Positions 18,785-27,581 of a stretch of DNA of 64,000 nucleotides are shown one piece after another. The notes under the pieces were generated by a model, which was not told where the DNA came from, did not search any database, and saw only the letters and a program-made list of their open reading frames with translations. The DNA is from Rhodococcus sp. SBT000017 (GTDB lineage: Bacteria; Actinomycetota; Actinomycetes; Mycobacteriales; Mycobacteriaceae), in assembly GCF_003688915.1 (NCBI RefSeq), contig NZ_REFU01000002.1, positions 496,001-560,000 on the forward strand. The letters run 5' to 3'. The stretch's first letter is position 1. The number at the start of each line of letters is the position of its first letter. Both the position numbers and the translations under genes were made by a program.

Positions 18785-20424
18785 GCACGAGTGGGGCGTT
18801 CGCGTCGATGCGGCTGAGGATCCTTCGGCACGGTCCACACGACGAGCGAGGCTTCGGCCTGGTCGTCGGCTCGATCGTGGCATCCGGTGTCGTCGTGCTC
18901 GCGGCACTCGGGATCTCCGGCACGGTTCACCCGAGTTGGCTGACCGTAGGGATCTTCGCGTTCGGAGCTTTCTGGGCGATCGGCCCGATCCTGCTTCCTG
19001 GATCGTCGGCGACCCTGGATCCGCAGTGGTTCAGGACCCTGCCTGCGCGACCTACCAGGATCGCGCGGGATCTCGCAGCGAGCGAGGCGATGAGCGTCGG
19101 AACGGTTGTCACAGCGATCGCGCTGTGCAGTTTCTTCGTGGTGGCCGCAGCCCACGGGCCGGGTGCTGTCGTTGTCGCGGCGCTGGCCCTGGCCGCACAG
19201 CTGATGTTCTTGCTCTGGCTCGGTCGGTGTGTTGCGTCAGTCGTCGCCGGCCTGCTTCGCACGGCAGCGGGCATGTGGGTAGCGGCGGTACAGATGTCGT
19301 TGCTCCTCGCAGTGTCGTTTGCGGGCTGGGTGCCGGTCGCTGCTGCGGTTTTGCCGAATCTCGGCGATGGCGGAACCGAACTCCTCACCCCTTCGGGGGC
19401 GGGCGCGGTGCCTACCGGAATCGAGAACCTGCTGCTCGCCTTGCCGACAGGATGGGGTCTTGCCGCCGTACTCGCCGCGACGACATCTGCCTCACTCGTC
19501 TCGGTGGCCGTACCCCTGCTAGGACTCGTCGCAGGGGCGATGTTGCTCCGCGGTGTCTGGATCGTGATGACGGCAAGTGAACTGCGCAGACCACCAGCCC
19601 GGACACCCAGCAACGTCACCGCAAGCCCGACAGCCTCCACAGGTCGCCCGCGACCCGGCGGACCGACGAGGGCCGTGTTCGACCGGGAGATCACGACGTG
19701 GTTCAGGGACCCGCATCGCAGACTGGGAGCCATCCACGCGTGGATCACACCGCTGGTCATGGTCGCTTTGGTCGCACCGACGAGCTGGTCCTGGGCCCTG
19801 CCGTTCATCGGGGTCATGGCTGCAGTGCTCGGCGCGATGGTTGCAGTGAACACCTACGCCCTCGACGGCACCGCGCTGTGGCAGATCCTCACCACCCCAG
19901 GAGCGATCCGAGCCGACGTGCGCGGCCGACAGCTCGCCTGGCTGCTGCTGTTCGGTATCCCCACCTCGGCCCTGACCCTCGCACTGTGCCTGGTCAGCGA
20001 ATCACCCTTGGCGGCGGTCGCTTTCGGAATGACCCTGGCCGCGACGGGGGCTGCCTGCGCGAGTGCACCTTGGCTGGGCGTTCTGATGCCGGCGATCGGC
20101 CCCGACGCGCGTGAGCGCGTTGCGTTGAGCAGTCGCACCGGGAATCCAGCCGGCGCGCAGTACACGATCTTCGCGATCGTCCTCGCGGTCGCGGTTCTGC
20201 CGCCCGTCCTGATTCACCTCAGCGGTGCCGACGTTCCGTGGCCGGTTCACCCATTCCTCGGCGCGGCCATCGGGGTGGGGGCAGTGGTGGGCCTGTCGTC
20301 CCCGACTCGATCGCGTTTTCGACGAACTGGGCCTGCCCTGCTGTCCGCCATGGAATCCGGAGACAGCTCCCGGCTCCGACGCAGCCCCCGTGCGTCGTCT
20401 CGGGTTGTGCGCGAAGCTTCGTAG
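18781..20424 (+). CDS. ABC transporter integral membrane subunit
   Basis: About 547 residues with roughly a dozen hydrophobic segments arranged in two halves. Examples are VVGSIVASGVVVLAALGI, TVGIFAFGAFWAIGPILL, FFVVAAAHGPGAVVVAAL, LVSVAVPLLGLVAGAML and YTIFAIVLAVAVLPPVLIHL. A cytoplasmic loop in the middle carries RAVFDREITTWFRDPHR. GTG at 18781 overlaps the ATPase stop; a GTG at 18772 is also possible. It is the membrane partner of the preceding ATPase. The last codons (VVREAS) and the TAG stop lie inside a dispersed repeat copy, so the natural C-terminus may have been replaced. Confidence 0.85.
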   Translation: MSTSGAFASMRLRILRHGPHDERGFGLVVGSIVASGVVVLAALGISGTVHPSWLTVGIFAFGAFWAIGPILLPGSSATLDPQWFRTLPARPTRIARDLAASEAMSVGTVVTAIALCSFFVVAAAHGPGAVVVAALALAAQLMFLLWLGRCVASVVAGLLRTAAGMWVAAVQMSLLLAVSFAGWVPVAAAVLPNLGDGGTELLTPSGAGAVPTGIENLLLALPTGWGLAAVLAATTSASLVSVAVPLLGLVAGAMLLRGVWIVMTASELRRPPARTPSNVTASPTASTGRPRPGGPTRAVFDREITTWFRDPHRRLGAIHAWITPLVMVALVAPTSWSWALPFIGVMAAVLGAMVAVNTYALDGTALWQILTTPGAIRADVRGRQLAWLLLFGIPTSALTLALCLVSESPLAAVAFGMTLAATGAACASAPWLGVLMPAIGPDARERVALSSRTGNPAGAQYTIFAIVLAVAVLPPVLIHLSGADVPWPVHPFLGAAIGVGAVVGLSSPTRSRFRRTGPALLSAMESGDSSRLRRSPRASSRVVREAS

Positions 20425-20462
20425 CAGGCGACGAGCAGGAGTGGAGCCCGCGGACCGACCGG
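20408..20462 (+). repeat. Dispersed repeat, copy 2 (covers the permease stop codon)
   Basis: This copy contains CTTCGTAG and GAGCAGGAGTGGAGCCCGCG and aligns with copy 1 (8569-8623) over about 53 bp. Over 28 bp it differs by one base from the sequence inside the carboxylase alpha gene (55766-55801, opposite strand). It supplies the last codons and stop of the permease and sits 19 bp from the convergent prenyltransferase stop. A short CCGGAC-A-GTCCGG hairpin follows at its right end. Confidence 0.75.
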
Positions 20463-20480
20463 ACAGTCCGGCCGCGCACG

Positions 20481-21302
20481 TCAGATACCGAACCGGCGGT
20501 GTCTGGCCGCGAAGTCGCGCAGCGCGCGCAGGAAGTCGACGCGACGGAATTCGGGCCAGTAGGCCTCGGTGAACCAGATTTCCGAGTACGCGCTCTGCCA
20601 CAGCAGAAAGCCGGAGAGTCGCTGTTCGCCCGAGGTGCGGATCACGAGATCCGGATCGGGTTGGCCGGAGGTGTAGAGGTGACTACCGATCTCGTCGACG
20701 TTGATCGATGCCACCAGCTCGTCGCCGCTGACGCCCTCGGCGATCTTCTCGCTCACCAGGGACTGGACGGCGTCGGCGATTTCCTGCCGCCCGCCGTATC
20801 CGACGGCGACATTGACGTGCGTTCCCGACCGACCCTCGGTCAGCGCTGCCGCCTCTTTGAGCCGACGCGAGGTCGATGCGGGCAGCAGGTCGAGTGTGCC
20901 GACGAGTTTGACGCCCCAGTTCATCTCGGGTCCGCAGATCTCCTCGACGACGTCGGTGATGATGTCGAGCAACGAATCCAATTCGTCCGCATCTCGGCGG
21001 AGGTTCTCGGTGGAGAGCAGGTAGATGGTGGCCATCTCGATTCCGGCGGCGTCGCACCAGCCGAGCATCTCGGCGATCTTCAGCGCGCCCATGCGGTGCC
21101 CGTGCGCGACGTCGGTGAACCCGTTCTCGCGCGCCCAGCGGCGATTGCCGTCGCACATCACTGCCACGTGCCGCGGGTGCTGAACCCCTTCGAGCTGGCT
21201 CAGCAGACGCCGCTCGTACACGTTGTAGAGAACGCCGCGGACCTTCTGCGGAATGATCACCACTGCTTCGTCACCGCTGCTCTCATCACCACGAAGGATC
21301 AC
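20481..21302 (-). CDS. uppS: Short-chain cis-prenyltransferase (Z-farnesyl diphosphate synthase, Rv1086-like)
   Basis: 273-residue cis-prenyl diphosphate synthase of the UppS family. The P-loop-like motif is VAVMCDGNRRWARENG, followed by HGHRMGALKI, YLLSTENLRR and the C-terminal DLVIRTSGEQRLSGFLLWQS and WPEFRRVDFLRALRD. It matches my memory of Rv1086, the mycobacterial Z-farnesyl diphosphate synthase that begins decaprenyl phosphate synthesis for arabinogalactan, and the gene neighbours agree. Several GTG codons could start it (21302, 21263, 21260); homologues align best from IIPQKVRGVLYNVYERRL, so the first dozen residues are doubtful. Confidence 0.9.
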   Translation of the reverse strand: MILRGDESSGDEAVVIIPQKVRGVLYNVYERRLLSQLEGVQHPRHVAVMCDGNRRWARENGFTDVAHGHRMGALKIAEMLGWCDAAGIEMATIYLLSTENLRRDADELDSLLDIITDVVEEICGPEMNWGVKLVGTLDLLPASTSRRLKEAAALTEGRSGTHVNVAVGYGGRQEIADAVQSLVSEKIAEGVSGDELVASINVDEIGSHLYTSGQPDPDLVIRTSGEQRLSGFLLWQSAYSEIWFTEAYWPEFRRVDFLRALRDFAARHRRFGI

Positions 21303-21346
21303 CTTACGCCGACGTCTGCGAGCCGGTCGCCGGTACAGTAGCGTCA

Positions 21347-21368
21347 GAACCTACGGTTGCGTAGGTTC
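21347..21368. promoter_or_regulatory. Perfect palindrome upstream of hemolysin III gene
   Basis: GAACCTACG (21347-21355), loop GTTG, CGTAGGTTC (21360-21368). It lies 27 bp before the ATG, about 8 bp after a TACAGT that could serve as a -10 element (21334-21339). The symmetrical 9-bp arms suggest a dimeric repressor site. A related CTACGGTTAC lies before desA2. Confidence 0.6.
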
Positions 21369-21395
21369 AGGCGGCGGCACGGGAGGCGATCTTTC

Positions 21396-22061
21396 ATGAC
21401 GATGTTCGGACTGGACGAGATACCCGTCAAACCACGTATGCGCGGCTGGATTCACCTGTACGCGTTCGGCGTGGCGGTGGTGTGCGCGATCACTCTCGTC
21501 ACGCTCGCGTTCAGCATGGTCTCGGTCAGTGCGGGTGTGGCCGTGAGCGTGTATTCCATCACCGTCTGCGGCGTGTTCGGGGTCAGTGCCACCTACCATC
21601 GCGTGCACTGGAAGACCACGGCGTCGCAGATCTGGATGAAGCGCGCCGATCATTCGATGATCTTCCTGTTCATCGCAGGTAGCTACACCCCGTTCGCGGT
21701 GTTGGGCCTACCCGCCTCGACCGGACGCACGTTGCTGATCGTCGTCTGGGTCGGGGCCCTCGCCGGGGTTGCCCTGAAGATGTTGTGGCCCACCGCTCCC
21801 CGATGGGTCGGGGTACCGCTGTACCTGCTCCTCGGCTGGGCGATCGTCCCGGTCGCACCCGCGCTGATCGACCACGTCGGCTATGCACCGTTCGTGTTGC
21901 TGCTCGTGGGCGGAGTCTTCTACAGCATCGGAGCCGTGCTGTATGCCACCAAGTGGCCGAATCCATGGCCGACGACCTTCGGCCATCACGAGTTCTTCCA
22001 CGTAGCAACGGTATTGGCGGCAACCTGCCACCTTGTTGCCGTGTGGCTCGTACTGTTCTGA
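21396..22061 (+). CDS. Hemolysin III/PAQR (TrhA-like) membrane protein
   Basis: 221-residue seven-helix membrane protein of the hemolysin III (PAQR/TrhA) family. Family features are KPRMRGWIHLYAFG at the start, GVSATYHRVHW with a conserved His, RADHSMIFLFIAGSYTPF in the middle and FGHHEFFHVATVLAATCH with the C-terminal histidine cluster. Bacterial TrhA proteins are linked to membrane energetics and lipid homeostasis rather than haemolysis. The ATG at 21396 follows GGGAGG (21381-21386). It is divergent from the prenyltransferase gene, as Rv1085c is from Rv1086. Confidence 0.9.
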   Translation: MTMFGLDEIPVKPRMRGWIHLYAFGVAVVCAITLVTLAFSMVSVSAGVAVSVYSITVCGVFGVSATYHRVHWKTTASQIWMKRADHSMIFLFIAGSYTPFAVLGLPASTGRTLLIVVWVGALAGVALKMLWPTAPRWVGVPLYLLLGWAIVPVAPALIDHVGYAPFVLLLVGGVFYSIGAVLYATKWPNPWPTTFGHHEFFHVATVLAATCHLVAVWLVLF

Positions 22062-22067
22062 TCGCCC

Positions 22068-23003
22068 TCAGGTGGTTCGGGATGCCTTGTCTCGATACAT
22101 CAGCGCGTCGGCGCGCTGAATCAGCGCTTCTCTCGACTCCCCCGGCTCACGCACCGCAACGCCCACACTCACCGACACCCCGAGCAGACTCGATCCGAAC
22201 GGCACCGGCTCGCCGCAGATCGCCGACCGCACCGATTCCGTGACTTCGGCGCTGTCGAGCCCCATCGGCCCGTCGAACGTCACGGCGAACACGAACTCGT
22301 CTCCTGCGTATCGGCCGACGACGCTTCCGCGCGGCGACCACTGGTGCAGTCGACGTCCCGCTGCCTCCAGCAGGGCGTCACCTGCCGGGTGACCGTGCGC
22401 GTCGTTGATCGATTTCAACCGATCGACGTCGACGAAGGCCAGGGCAACCGGCAGATCCTCGACGATCCATTCGTCGACGTGGGCGAGCAGGGGGCCTCGT
22501 CGCAGCAATCCGGTCAGTTCGTCGCGCTCGGCGCGATCGCGCCAACGAACGGTGTCGTCCACGACGGGATTGACCAGGTCCAGCAGTGCGACGATGAACC
22601 GTCGCCCCGCGATCATCGAGATTCCGACGTGCATCCAGCAGGAGACGACCTCTCCGTCGCCGCGCCGCACTCGGCGCAGAGCGCCGACCGGTCGACCGTG
22701 TTCGGTGGAGCCTGCGTCGGGGTAGCGGTGCTCGAGCTGGACCGCGATGCGCGTCGCGGACGCGCGATCCCCGAGCGGCACGAAATCTGCCACGGGTCGA
22801 CCCACCATGTCGTCCACCGCGCACCCGAGCACGCCCTCGCACAGGATGTTGGCACCGACCACCTCGTACTGCATCGAATGCACCATGACCGCCATCGGAA
22901 CCGCGGCCACGAACTCGGCGACGGCAGCGCGCTGTTCGTCGGTCACCGCCTCGTGCACGGTGTCCGCACGCATCACACCCTCATTCATGACACCTTCACT
23001 CAT
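22068..23003 (-). CDS. PAS-GGDEF protein (putative diguanylate cyclase)
   Basis: 311-residue soluble signalling protein. A PAS-like domain (about residues 25-145) contains PMAVMVHSMQYEVVGANILC and VGRPVADFVPLG. The GGDEF domain (about 150-305) contains RDELTGLLRRG, VALAFVDVDRLKSINDAHGH and the active-site segment VGRYAGDEFVF. The motif is AGDEF; a first-position Ala still occurs in active cyclases. No EAL domain is present. The 5' end has three in-frame ATGs 15 bp apart (23003, 22988, 22973), each with its own GAxGG-like sequence, so the start is ambiguous. It converges on hemolysin III with only 6 bp between. Confidence 0.85.
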   Translation of the reverse strand: MSEGVMNEGVMRADTVHEAVTDEQRAAVAEFVAAVPMAVMVHSMQYEVVGANILCEGVLGCAVDDMVGRPVADFVPLGDRASATRIAVQLEHRYPDAGSTEHGRPVGALRRVRRGDGEVVSCWMHVGISMIAGRRFIVALLDLVNPVVDDTVRWRDRAERDELTGLLRRGPLLAHVDEWIVEDLPVALAFVDVDRLKSINDAHGHPAGDALLEAAGRRLHQWSPRGSVVGRYAGDEFVFAVTFDGPMGLDSAEVTESVRSAICGEPVPFGSSLLGVSVSVGVAVREPGESREALIQRADALMYRDKASRTT

Positions 23004-23099
23004 GACACCGTCGATCCATTGCTAGACGTTCGACCGCCCCAGGCCGGGGAAACTTCGGGCAACAGTACTGTTCCTCCGTCGAAGCATCGACGAGCGTCG

Positions 23100-25109
23100 T
23101 CACCTCTGCAGTGCGAACGACAAATCTTCGGCAGAGGTCACAGGACGGTCGCACACGAAGCCACGACACACGTATGCCGTTTCGAGGCCGTCGACGGGTG
23201 GACGGTCGGTCAGCAGTACCGACGAATCCGTCACGCCTGCCACCACCACGGAACCTCCCGGAGCGAGGGCCCGCGCAGCCGAGAGCAGCTCACCGCCGGG
23301 CGCCGTCGACACGGCGATCTGAATCGGACCACGAACGGACGCTTCGGCGACGGCCAGCCAGTGCCCACCGGACCTGGGCGCTCGTTCGAGAATCGAGGCC
23401 GATCGCGCCAACGACGCAGCCGCCAGTCTGCCGTAGCGCGCCGAGGAGTTGTGATCGACCAACGCAGCTGCGGTGAGCAGCGCCTCGGCCATCGTGGATG
23501 CGCCCGACGGGGTGGCCCCGTCGATCGGGTCGCGAGGCCGGGTCACGAGAGTCTCGGCATCGTCGGCGGTGTCGAACCACCCGCCCACGTCGTCTGGGTC
23601 CGCGAAGTGGTCGATCGCAGCATCGATGATCGACGTCATGCGCTCGGTCCAGACTGCGTCTCCGGTGGCCTGGAACAACGCTGCCGCAGCGACCGCGAGA
23701 CACGCGTAGTCCTCGAGCACGCCGGTGGCCTCGCCGACTGCGCTGCCGAGCGAGGCGCGGCGGATCCGGCCAGACTCGACATGTCCGGCGAACAGTTGCT
23801 CGCCGCACTCGACTGCCGCGTCGACCCAGCGCGGCTGCCCCAGACCGGTACCGGCCTCGACCAGTGCGGTGATCGCCAACCCGTTCCAGGCGGTGACGAC
23901 CTTGTCGTCGCGGCCGGGTTGCGGCCGAGTCGAGCGAGCGGCAGACAATGTGCTGCGCACCCGTGCGAACCGGTCGTAATCCTCGGGTTCGGCGGGCAGC
24001 TGCAGTACCGACATGCCGGCCTCGAACGTGCCTGCCGAGTTCACCGCGAACAATCCGGCTGCCCAGACACCGTCCTCGAAGCCGAGGGTCTCGGTCAGTT
24101 GTTCCGGAGTCCACGCGTAGGTCAGACCCTCGATACCTTCGGTGTCGGCATCGAGTGCCGACGCGAAACAGCCGTTCTCCGTGCGTAATTCGCGGAGAAT
24201 GAACTCCGCAGTGTCCGACGCCACCCGCCGGGCGAGTGCATCCTCGTCGACCCGGGCTGCGTGCGCGTAGAACCGCAACAGCAGAGCGTTGTCGTAGAGC
24301 ATCTTCTCGAAGTGCGGGACGACCCACTCGGCATCGACGGAGTAGCGCGCGAATCCACCGCCCAGCTGGTCGTAGATGCCACCACGCGCCATCGCCGACG
24401 CGGTACGGCGAACGACGCCGAGGACCTCGGAATCGCCGGTGCGCTCGTAGTGCCGGAGCAGACCTTCGAGCAGCGCGCCGGGTGGGAACTTCGGTGCCCG
24501 GCCGAAGCCGCCGTAGGTGGTGTCTTCGTCGGCGCAGATCGCCGAGACCGAGGCCGCCAGCGCATCGGCGTCGATCGGGCGACCGCCTGCGGGCACGCCT
24601 GCACTGTGCTTGCGCAGTTCGGCGACGATGTCGGCGGAGGCGTCGAACACCTCCTGTCGCCGCGTCGACCAGGTGTCGGCGATCGCGGTGAGCAACTGCT
24701 GGAACGACGGCATTCCCTGACGCGGGGCCGGTGGAAAGTACGTGCCGCAGTAGAACGGTTCGGTGTCGGGGGTCAGGAAACACGTCATCGGCCACCCGCC
24801 TTGGCCGGTCATTGCGACGGTGGCCTTCATGTACACCGAGTCGAGGTCGGGTCGTTCTTCGCGATCGACCTTGATGCACACGAAATGCTCGTTCATCAGT
24901 GCCGCGGTCGCCTCGTCCTCGAACGACTCGTGGGCCATGACGTGGCACCAATGGCACGCCGAGTATCCGATCGACAGCAGGATCGGAACATCGCGATCGC
25001 GGGCCGACTGCAGAGCCTTCGGTCCCCACTGCTGCCAGTGCACCGGGTTGTCCGCGTGCTGCCTCAGATACGGGCTGGTGGACTCACCCAGGGCATTGGC
25101 GTCGAGCAT
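23100..25109 (-). CDS. Thioredoxin-domain protein of the YyaL/DUF255 family (Rv1084-like)
   Basis: 669-residue protein. The N-terminal thioredoxin-like domain has SPYLRQHADNPVHWQQWG and the redox-type motif SACHWCHVMAHESFED (C-H-W-C). VDREERPDLD and GGWPMTCFLTPD follow. The C-terminal two-thirds is an (alpha/alpha)6 glycosidase-like domain containing GGGFARYSVDAEWVVPHFEK and VTAWNGLAI. The biochemical role is not known; human SSP411 belongs to the same family. The ATG at 25109 overlaps the stop of the upstream small membrane protein by one base (TGATG), and mca lies upstream of that, so the three genes form one operon. Confidence 0.9.
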   Translation of the reverse strand: MLDANALGESTSPYLRQHADNPVHWQQWGPKALQSARDRDVPILLSIGYSACHWCHVMAHESFEDEATAALMNEHFVCIKVDREERPDLDSVYMKATVAMTGQGGWPMTCFLTPDTEPFYCGTYFPPAPRQGMPSFQQLLTAIADTWSTRRQEVFDASADIVAELRKHSAGVPAGGRPIDADALAASVSAICADEDTTYGGFGRAPKFPPGALLEGLLRHYERTGDSEVLGVVRRTASAMARGGIYDQLGGGFARYSVDAEWVVPHFEKMLYDNALLLRFYAHAARVDEDALARRVASDTAEFILRELRTENGCFASALDADTEGIEGLTYAWTPEQLTETLGFEDGVWAAGLFAVNSAGTFEAGMSVLQLPAEPEDYDRFARVRSTLSAARSTRPQPGRDDKVVTAWNGLAITALVEAGTGLGQPRWVDAAVECGEQLFAGHVESGRIRRASLGSAVGEATGVLEDYACLAVAAAALFQATGDAVWTERMTSIIDAAIDHFADPDDVGGWFDTADDAETLVTRPRDPIDGATPSGASTMAEALLTAAALVDHNSSARYGRLAAASLARSASILERAPRSGGHWLAVAEASVRGPIQIAVSTAPGGELLSAARALAPGGSVVVAGVTDSSVLLTDRPPVDGLETAYVCRGFVCDRPVTSAEDLSFALQR

Positions 25110-25381
25110 CAGGGCTCGTCGGAGACGGCGGGTTTGGGTCGATTCTGTTCCGGTGGAAATGGATCTGCAATCCCGCCGCGGTCGGTGCCCTCGTCGAGGG
25201 CCTGATCCAACGTCGGATCCTCCTTCTCGAACGTGGCGGGCAGACGCTTGATCTTCTTGTTCATGGACCAGATCAGCAGTGCCGTTCCGACCAACAGCGC
25301 GACCAGGATCACCAGACCGATCGGCGAGGACTTGCCGAATTCGGGACCGGTGGGCTGCTGGGCGAGGATCGAAACGATCAT
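25109..25381 (-). CDS. Small single-pass membrane protein (Rv1083-like)
   Basis: 90-residue protein starting [19 protein letters not shown]. One membrane helix (about residues 20-39, [20 protein letters not shown]) is followed by a basic NKKIKRLP stop-transfer and a hydrophilic cytoplasmic tail rich in Asp/Glu/Pro. The ATG overlaps the mca stop (ATGA at 25378-25381), and the stop overlaps the next gene. The same mca-small protein-thioredoxin order occurs in mycobacteria. Function unknown. Confidence 0.85.
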   Translation of the reverse strand: MIVSILAQQPTGPEFGKSSPIGLVILVALLVGTALLIWSMNKKIKRLPATFEKEDPTLDQALDEGTDRGGIADPFPPEQNRPKPAVSDEP

Positions 25382-26253
25382 TTCTCGGTCTCTTCTATTC
25401 CGGCGAACAGGTCCGTCTCGGGCAGCGACGTCGTGACCCGAGTGCGGGCCAGCTCGAACTCCTCGGTGGGCCACAGCTTGCGTTGTACGTCCAGCGGCAC
25501 AGCGAAGAACGACCCGTTGGGATCGATCTGCGTCGCGTGTGCGCGTAGTGCGTCGTCGCGATGCTCGAAGTAGTCGCCGACGGTGACCTGCGTGGTGATA
25601 CGACCCATGATCTCGTCGCGCTGGCCGTCCCACCGCTTCAGCCAGTCGACGAACGGGCTCTCCTCACCGCGGTCGATGAACCAGTCGTGGAAGAGCTGCA
25701 TGCGCTTACGAATGAACCCGTGCGAGTAGTAGAGCTTGAGCGGAGTCCAGGGCTCACCCGCGTCGGGGAACCGTTCGGGATCCCCCGCTGCCTCCCACGC
25801 CGCCATCGAGACCTCGTGGCAGCGAATGTGGTCCGGGTGTGGGTAGCCGCCTCTCTCGTCGTAGGTGGTGATGACGTGCGGCTTGAACTCGCGCACCACC
25901 TTCACCAGGGCCTCGGTGGAGACCTCCAGCGGAACCAGCGCGAAGCAGCCGTCCGGAAGCGGCGGCAGAGGATCGCCCTCGGGCAACCCGGAGTCCTCGA
26001 AGCCGAGCCAGGTCTGCCGAACGCCGAGGATACGGGCGGCCTCGGCCATCTCCTCGCGTCGAACATCACGGATGCGCTCGTGCACTCCCGGAATGTCCAT
26101 CGCCGGATTGAGGATGTCGCCCCGCTCGCCGCCGGTGAGCGTGACGACCAGAACCTCGTGTCCTTCGGCCGCGTAGCGAGCCGTTGTCGCAGCACCTTTG
26201 CTGGACTCGTCGTCGGGATGGGCATGCACTGCCATGAGCCGCAGTCCGGACAC
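25378..26253 (-). CDS. mca: Mycothiol S-conjugate amidase
   Basis: 291-residue zinc amidase (LmbE/PIG-L fold) that cleaves mycothiol S-conjugates to mercapturic acids and glucosaminyl-inositol, a detoxification step specific to actinobacteria. The zinc motif [11 protein letters not shown] begins at about residue 10, with the third ligand in [11 protein letters not shown]. Other landmarks are [16 protein letters not shown] and [15 protein letters not shown] at 26253 ([15 protein letters not shown]) is preferred over the upstream ATG at 26292: it follows AGGAAG and matches the start of mycobacterial Mca. First gene of a three-gene operon. Confidence 0.94.
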   Translation of the reverse strand: MSGLRLMAVHAHPDDESSKGAATTARYAAEGHEVLVVTLTGGERGDILNPAMDIPGVHERIRDVRREEMAEAARILGVRQTWLGFEDSGLPEGDPLPPLPDGCFALVPLEVSTEALVKVVREFKPHVITTYDERGGYPHPDHIRCHEVSMAAWEAAGDPERFPDAGEPWTPLKLYYSHGFIRKRMQLFHDWFIDRGEESPFVDWLKRWDGQRDEIMGRITTQVTVGDYFEHRDDALRAHATQIDPNGSFFAVPLDVQRKLWPTEEFELARTRVTTSLPETDLFAGIEETEK

Positions 26254-26356
26254 GTTCTTCCTCACCTCGGATTCGCCTGGTTCTTGCCTCACCTATAGTT
26301 CCACCTGACGCCGACAGGCCCCCAGCGGCACCCCCGAATCGACCCCGAGAGCTGAC

Positions 26357-26797
26357 ATGACCAACGCACTTCCCGCAGGTAGATACCCGTCGGGTTCCGG
26401 TCCGAGCGGCATTCGGCAGGCCCCGAAACGTGCGACGAAGATCGCACTCGTGGCCTTGGTCCTGCTGGTCGGCACAGGCGTGGCCTACTACGCGTACAGC
26501 AAGTTCTCGGTCAAACCCATCGAAGGCAGTCAGCTCTCGTTCGACATCGTCGACGAGAACACGATGTCGATCCGGTTCAGCGTGACCCGGCAGGATCCCG
26601 AGCAACCGGCCGTGTGCATCGTTCGCGCCCGATCGCGCGACGGCTCCGAGACCGGCAGACGCGAGGTGTACATCCCCCCGGAGTCGGCGTCCACCACCGT
26701 GGAGATGACCACCGAGGTGACGACGTCGGCCGCCCCTGCCGTCGGCGACGTCTACGGCTGCAGCCTCGATGTTCCCGAATATTTACGAGCCCGATAG
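26357..26797 (+). CDS. DUF4307 domain-containing membrane protein (Rv1081c-like)
   Basis: 146-residue protein with a Gly/Pro-rich cytoplasmic N-terminus (PAGRYPSGSGPSG), one membrane helix at about residues 34-52 (IALVALVLLVGTGVAYYAYS) and an extracytoplasmic beta-type domain containing SFDIVDENTMSIRFSVTRQ and PAVCIVRARSRDG. DUF4307 proteins are actinobacteria-specific and unstudied. It is divergent from mca, and greA follows it after about 225 bp on the same strand. Confidence 0.85.
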   Translation: MTNALPAGRYPSGSGPSGIRQAPKRATKIALVALVLLVGTGVAYYAYSKFSVKPIEGSQLSFDIVDENTMSIRFSVTRQDPEQPAVCIVRARSRDGSETGRREVYIPPESASTTVEMTTEVTTSAAPAVGDVYGCSLDVPEYLRAR

Positions 26798-26829
26798 GCG
26801 AACTGCCTGTTCGTGGTAAGCTCGGGTCA

Positions 26830-26858
26830 TACACGGCCACCGCAGAAGGTGCCGTGTA
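26830..26858 (+). terminator. Hairpin between DUF4307 gene and greA
   Basis: TACACGGC (26830-26837) pairs perfectly with GCCGTGTA (26851-26858) over a 13-nt loop, 33 bp after the DUF4307 stop. It lacks a T-run. It could end the upstream transcript or be part of the long greA leader. The remainder of 26859-27022 holds no gene that I can see. Confidence 0.45.
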
Positions 26859-27022
26859 TTGCTGCATTGCGGGCAGGGTTCACCTGCGAACGATGACGAC
26901 GGCTCCAGGATGTGGGCCGACCAAGGGGATCCAACCATTGGAGTCCCCTGTTCGTTGCGTGCCCTACCTGCTCAGAAACCGGAATCCGAACTCGAGATTC
27001 CGACTACGAGGGAGTGATCGAG

Positions 27023-27517
27023 ATGACCGAGACCCAGGTGACCTGGCTTACCCAGGAATCACACGACAGGCTCAAGAGCGAACTCGACCAGCTCATTTCC
27101 AATCGCCCCGTCATCGCCGCCGAGATCAACGAGCGTCGCGAAGAGGGCGATCTGAAGGAGAACGGCGGCTACCACGCTGCGCGCGAAGAGCAGGGCCAGC
27201 AGGAAGCACGTATCCGCCAGCTGCAGGAGCTGCTCAACAACGCGAAGGTCGGCGAGGCACCCACTCAGTCCGGTGTCGCCCTTCCCGGGTCCGTCGTCAA
27301 GGTCTACTACGACGGCGACGAGTCCGACACCGAGACGTTCCTGATCGCCACTCGCGAAGAGGGTGCCCGCGACAACAAGCTCGAGGTGTACTCCCCCGCG
27401 TCACCGCTGGGCGGATCGCTCATCGACGCCAAGGTCGGCGACACCCGCGAGTACACGCTGCCCAACGGCAAGACCATGAAGGTCACGCTCGTCAGCGCGG
27501 AGCCGTACCACACGTAA
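27023..27517 (+). CDS. greA: Transcription elongation factor GreA
   Basis: 164-residue GreA, which rescues backtracked RNA polymerase by stimulating transcript cleavage. The N-terminal coiled coil contains [20 protein letters not shown], with the acidic tip DLKENGGY. The C-terminal FKBP-like domain contains [12 protein letters not shown] and [15 protein letters not shown]. The ATG at 27023 follows GAGGGAG (about 27008-27014). A strong terminator follows. Confidence 0.95.
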   Translation: MTETQVTWLTQESHDRLKSELDQLISNRPVIAAEINERREEGDLKENGGYHAAREEQGQQEARIRQLQELLNNAKVGEAPTQSGVALPGSVVKVYYDGDESDTETFLIATREEGARDNKLEVYSPASPLGGSLIDAKVGDTREYTLPNGKTMKVTLVSAEPYHT

Positions 27518-27535
27518 GCCTTCTCGCAGAGGGAA

Positions 27536-27570
27536 AAGCACCCCCGGTCGCCGAGCGACCGGGGGTGCTT
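27536..27570. terminator. Strong bidirectional terminator after greA
   Basis: A 16-bp perfect stem (AAGCACCCCCGGTCGC, 27536-27551, with its complement at 27555-27570) closes a 3-nt CGA loop. A-rich and TT flanks allow termination of greA and of the convergent ABC permease gene that ends at 27582. Confidence 0.9.
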
Positions 27571-27581
27571 CTGCGTGGATG

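Noticed and set aside
25382..25633. Upstream extension of the small Rv1083-like protein to 174 residues
   Set aside because: It overlaps mca out of frame; the ATG at 25381 overlapping the mca stop is the natural start.
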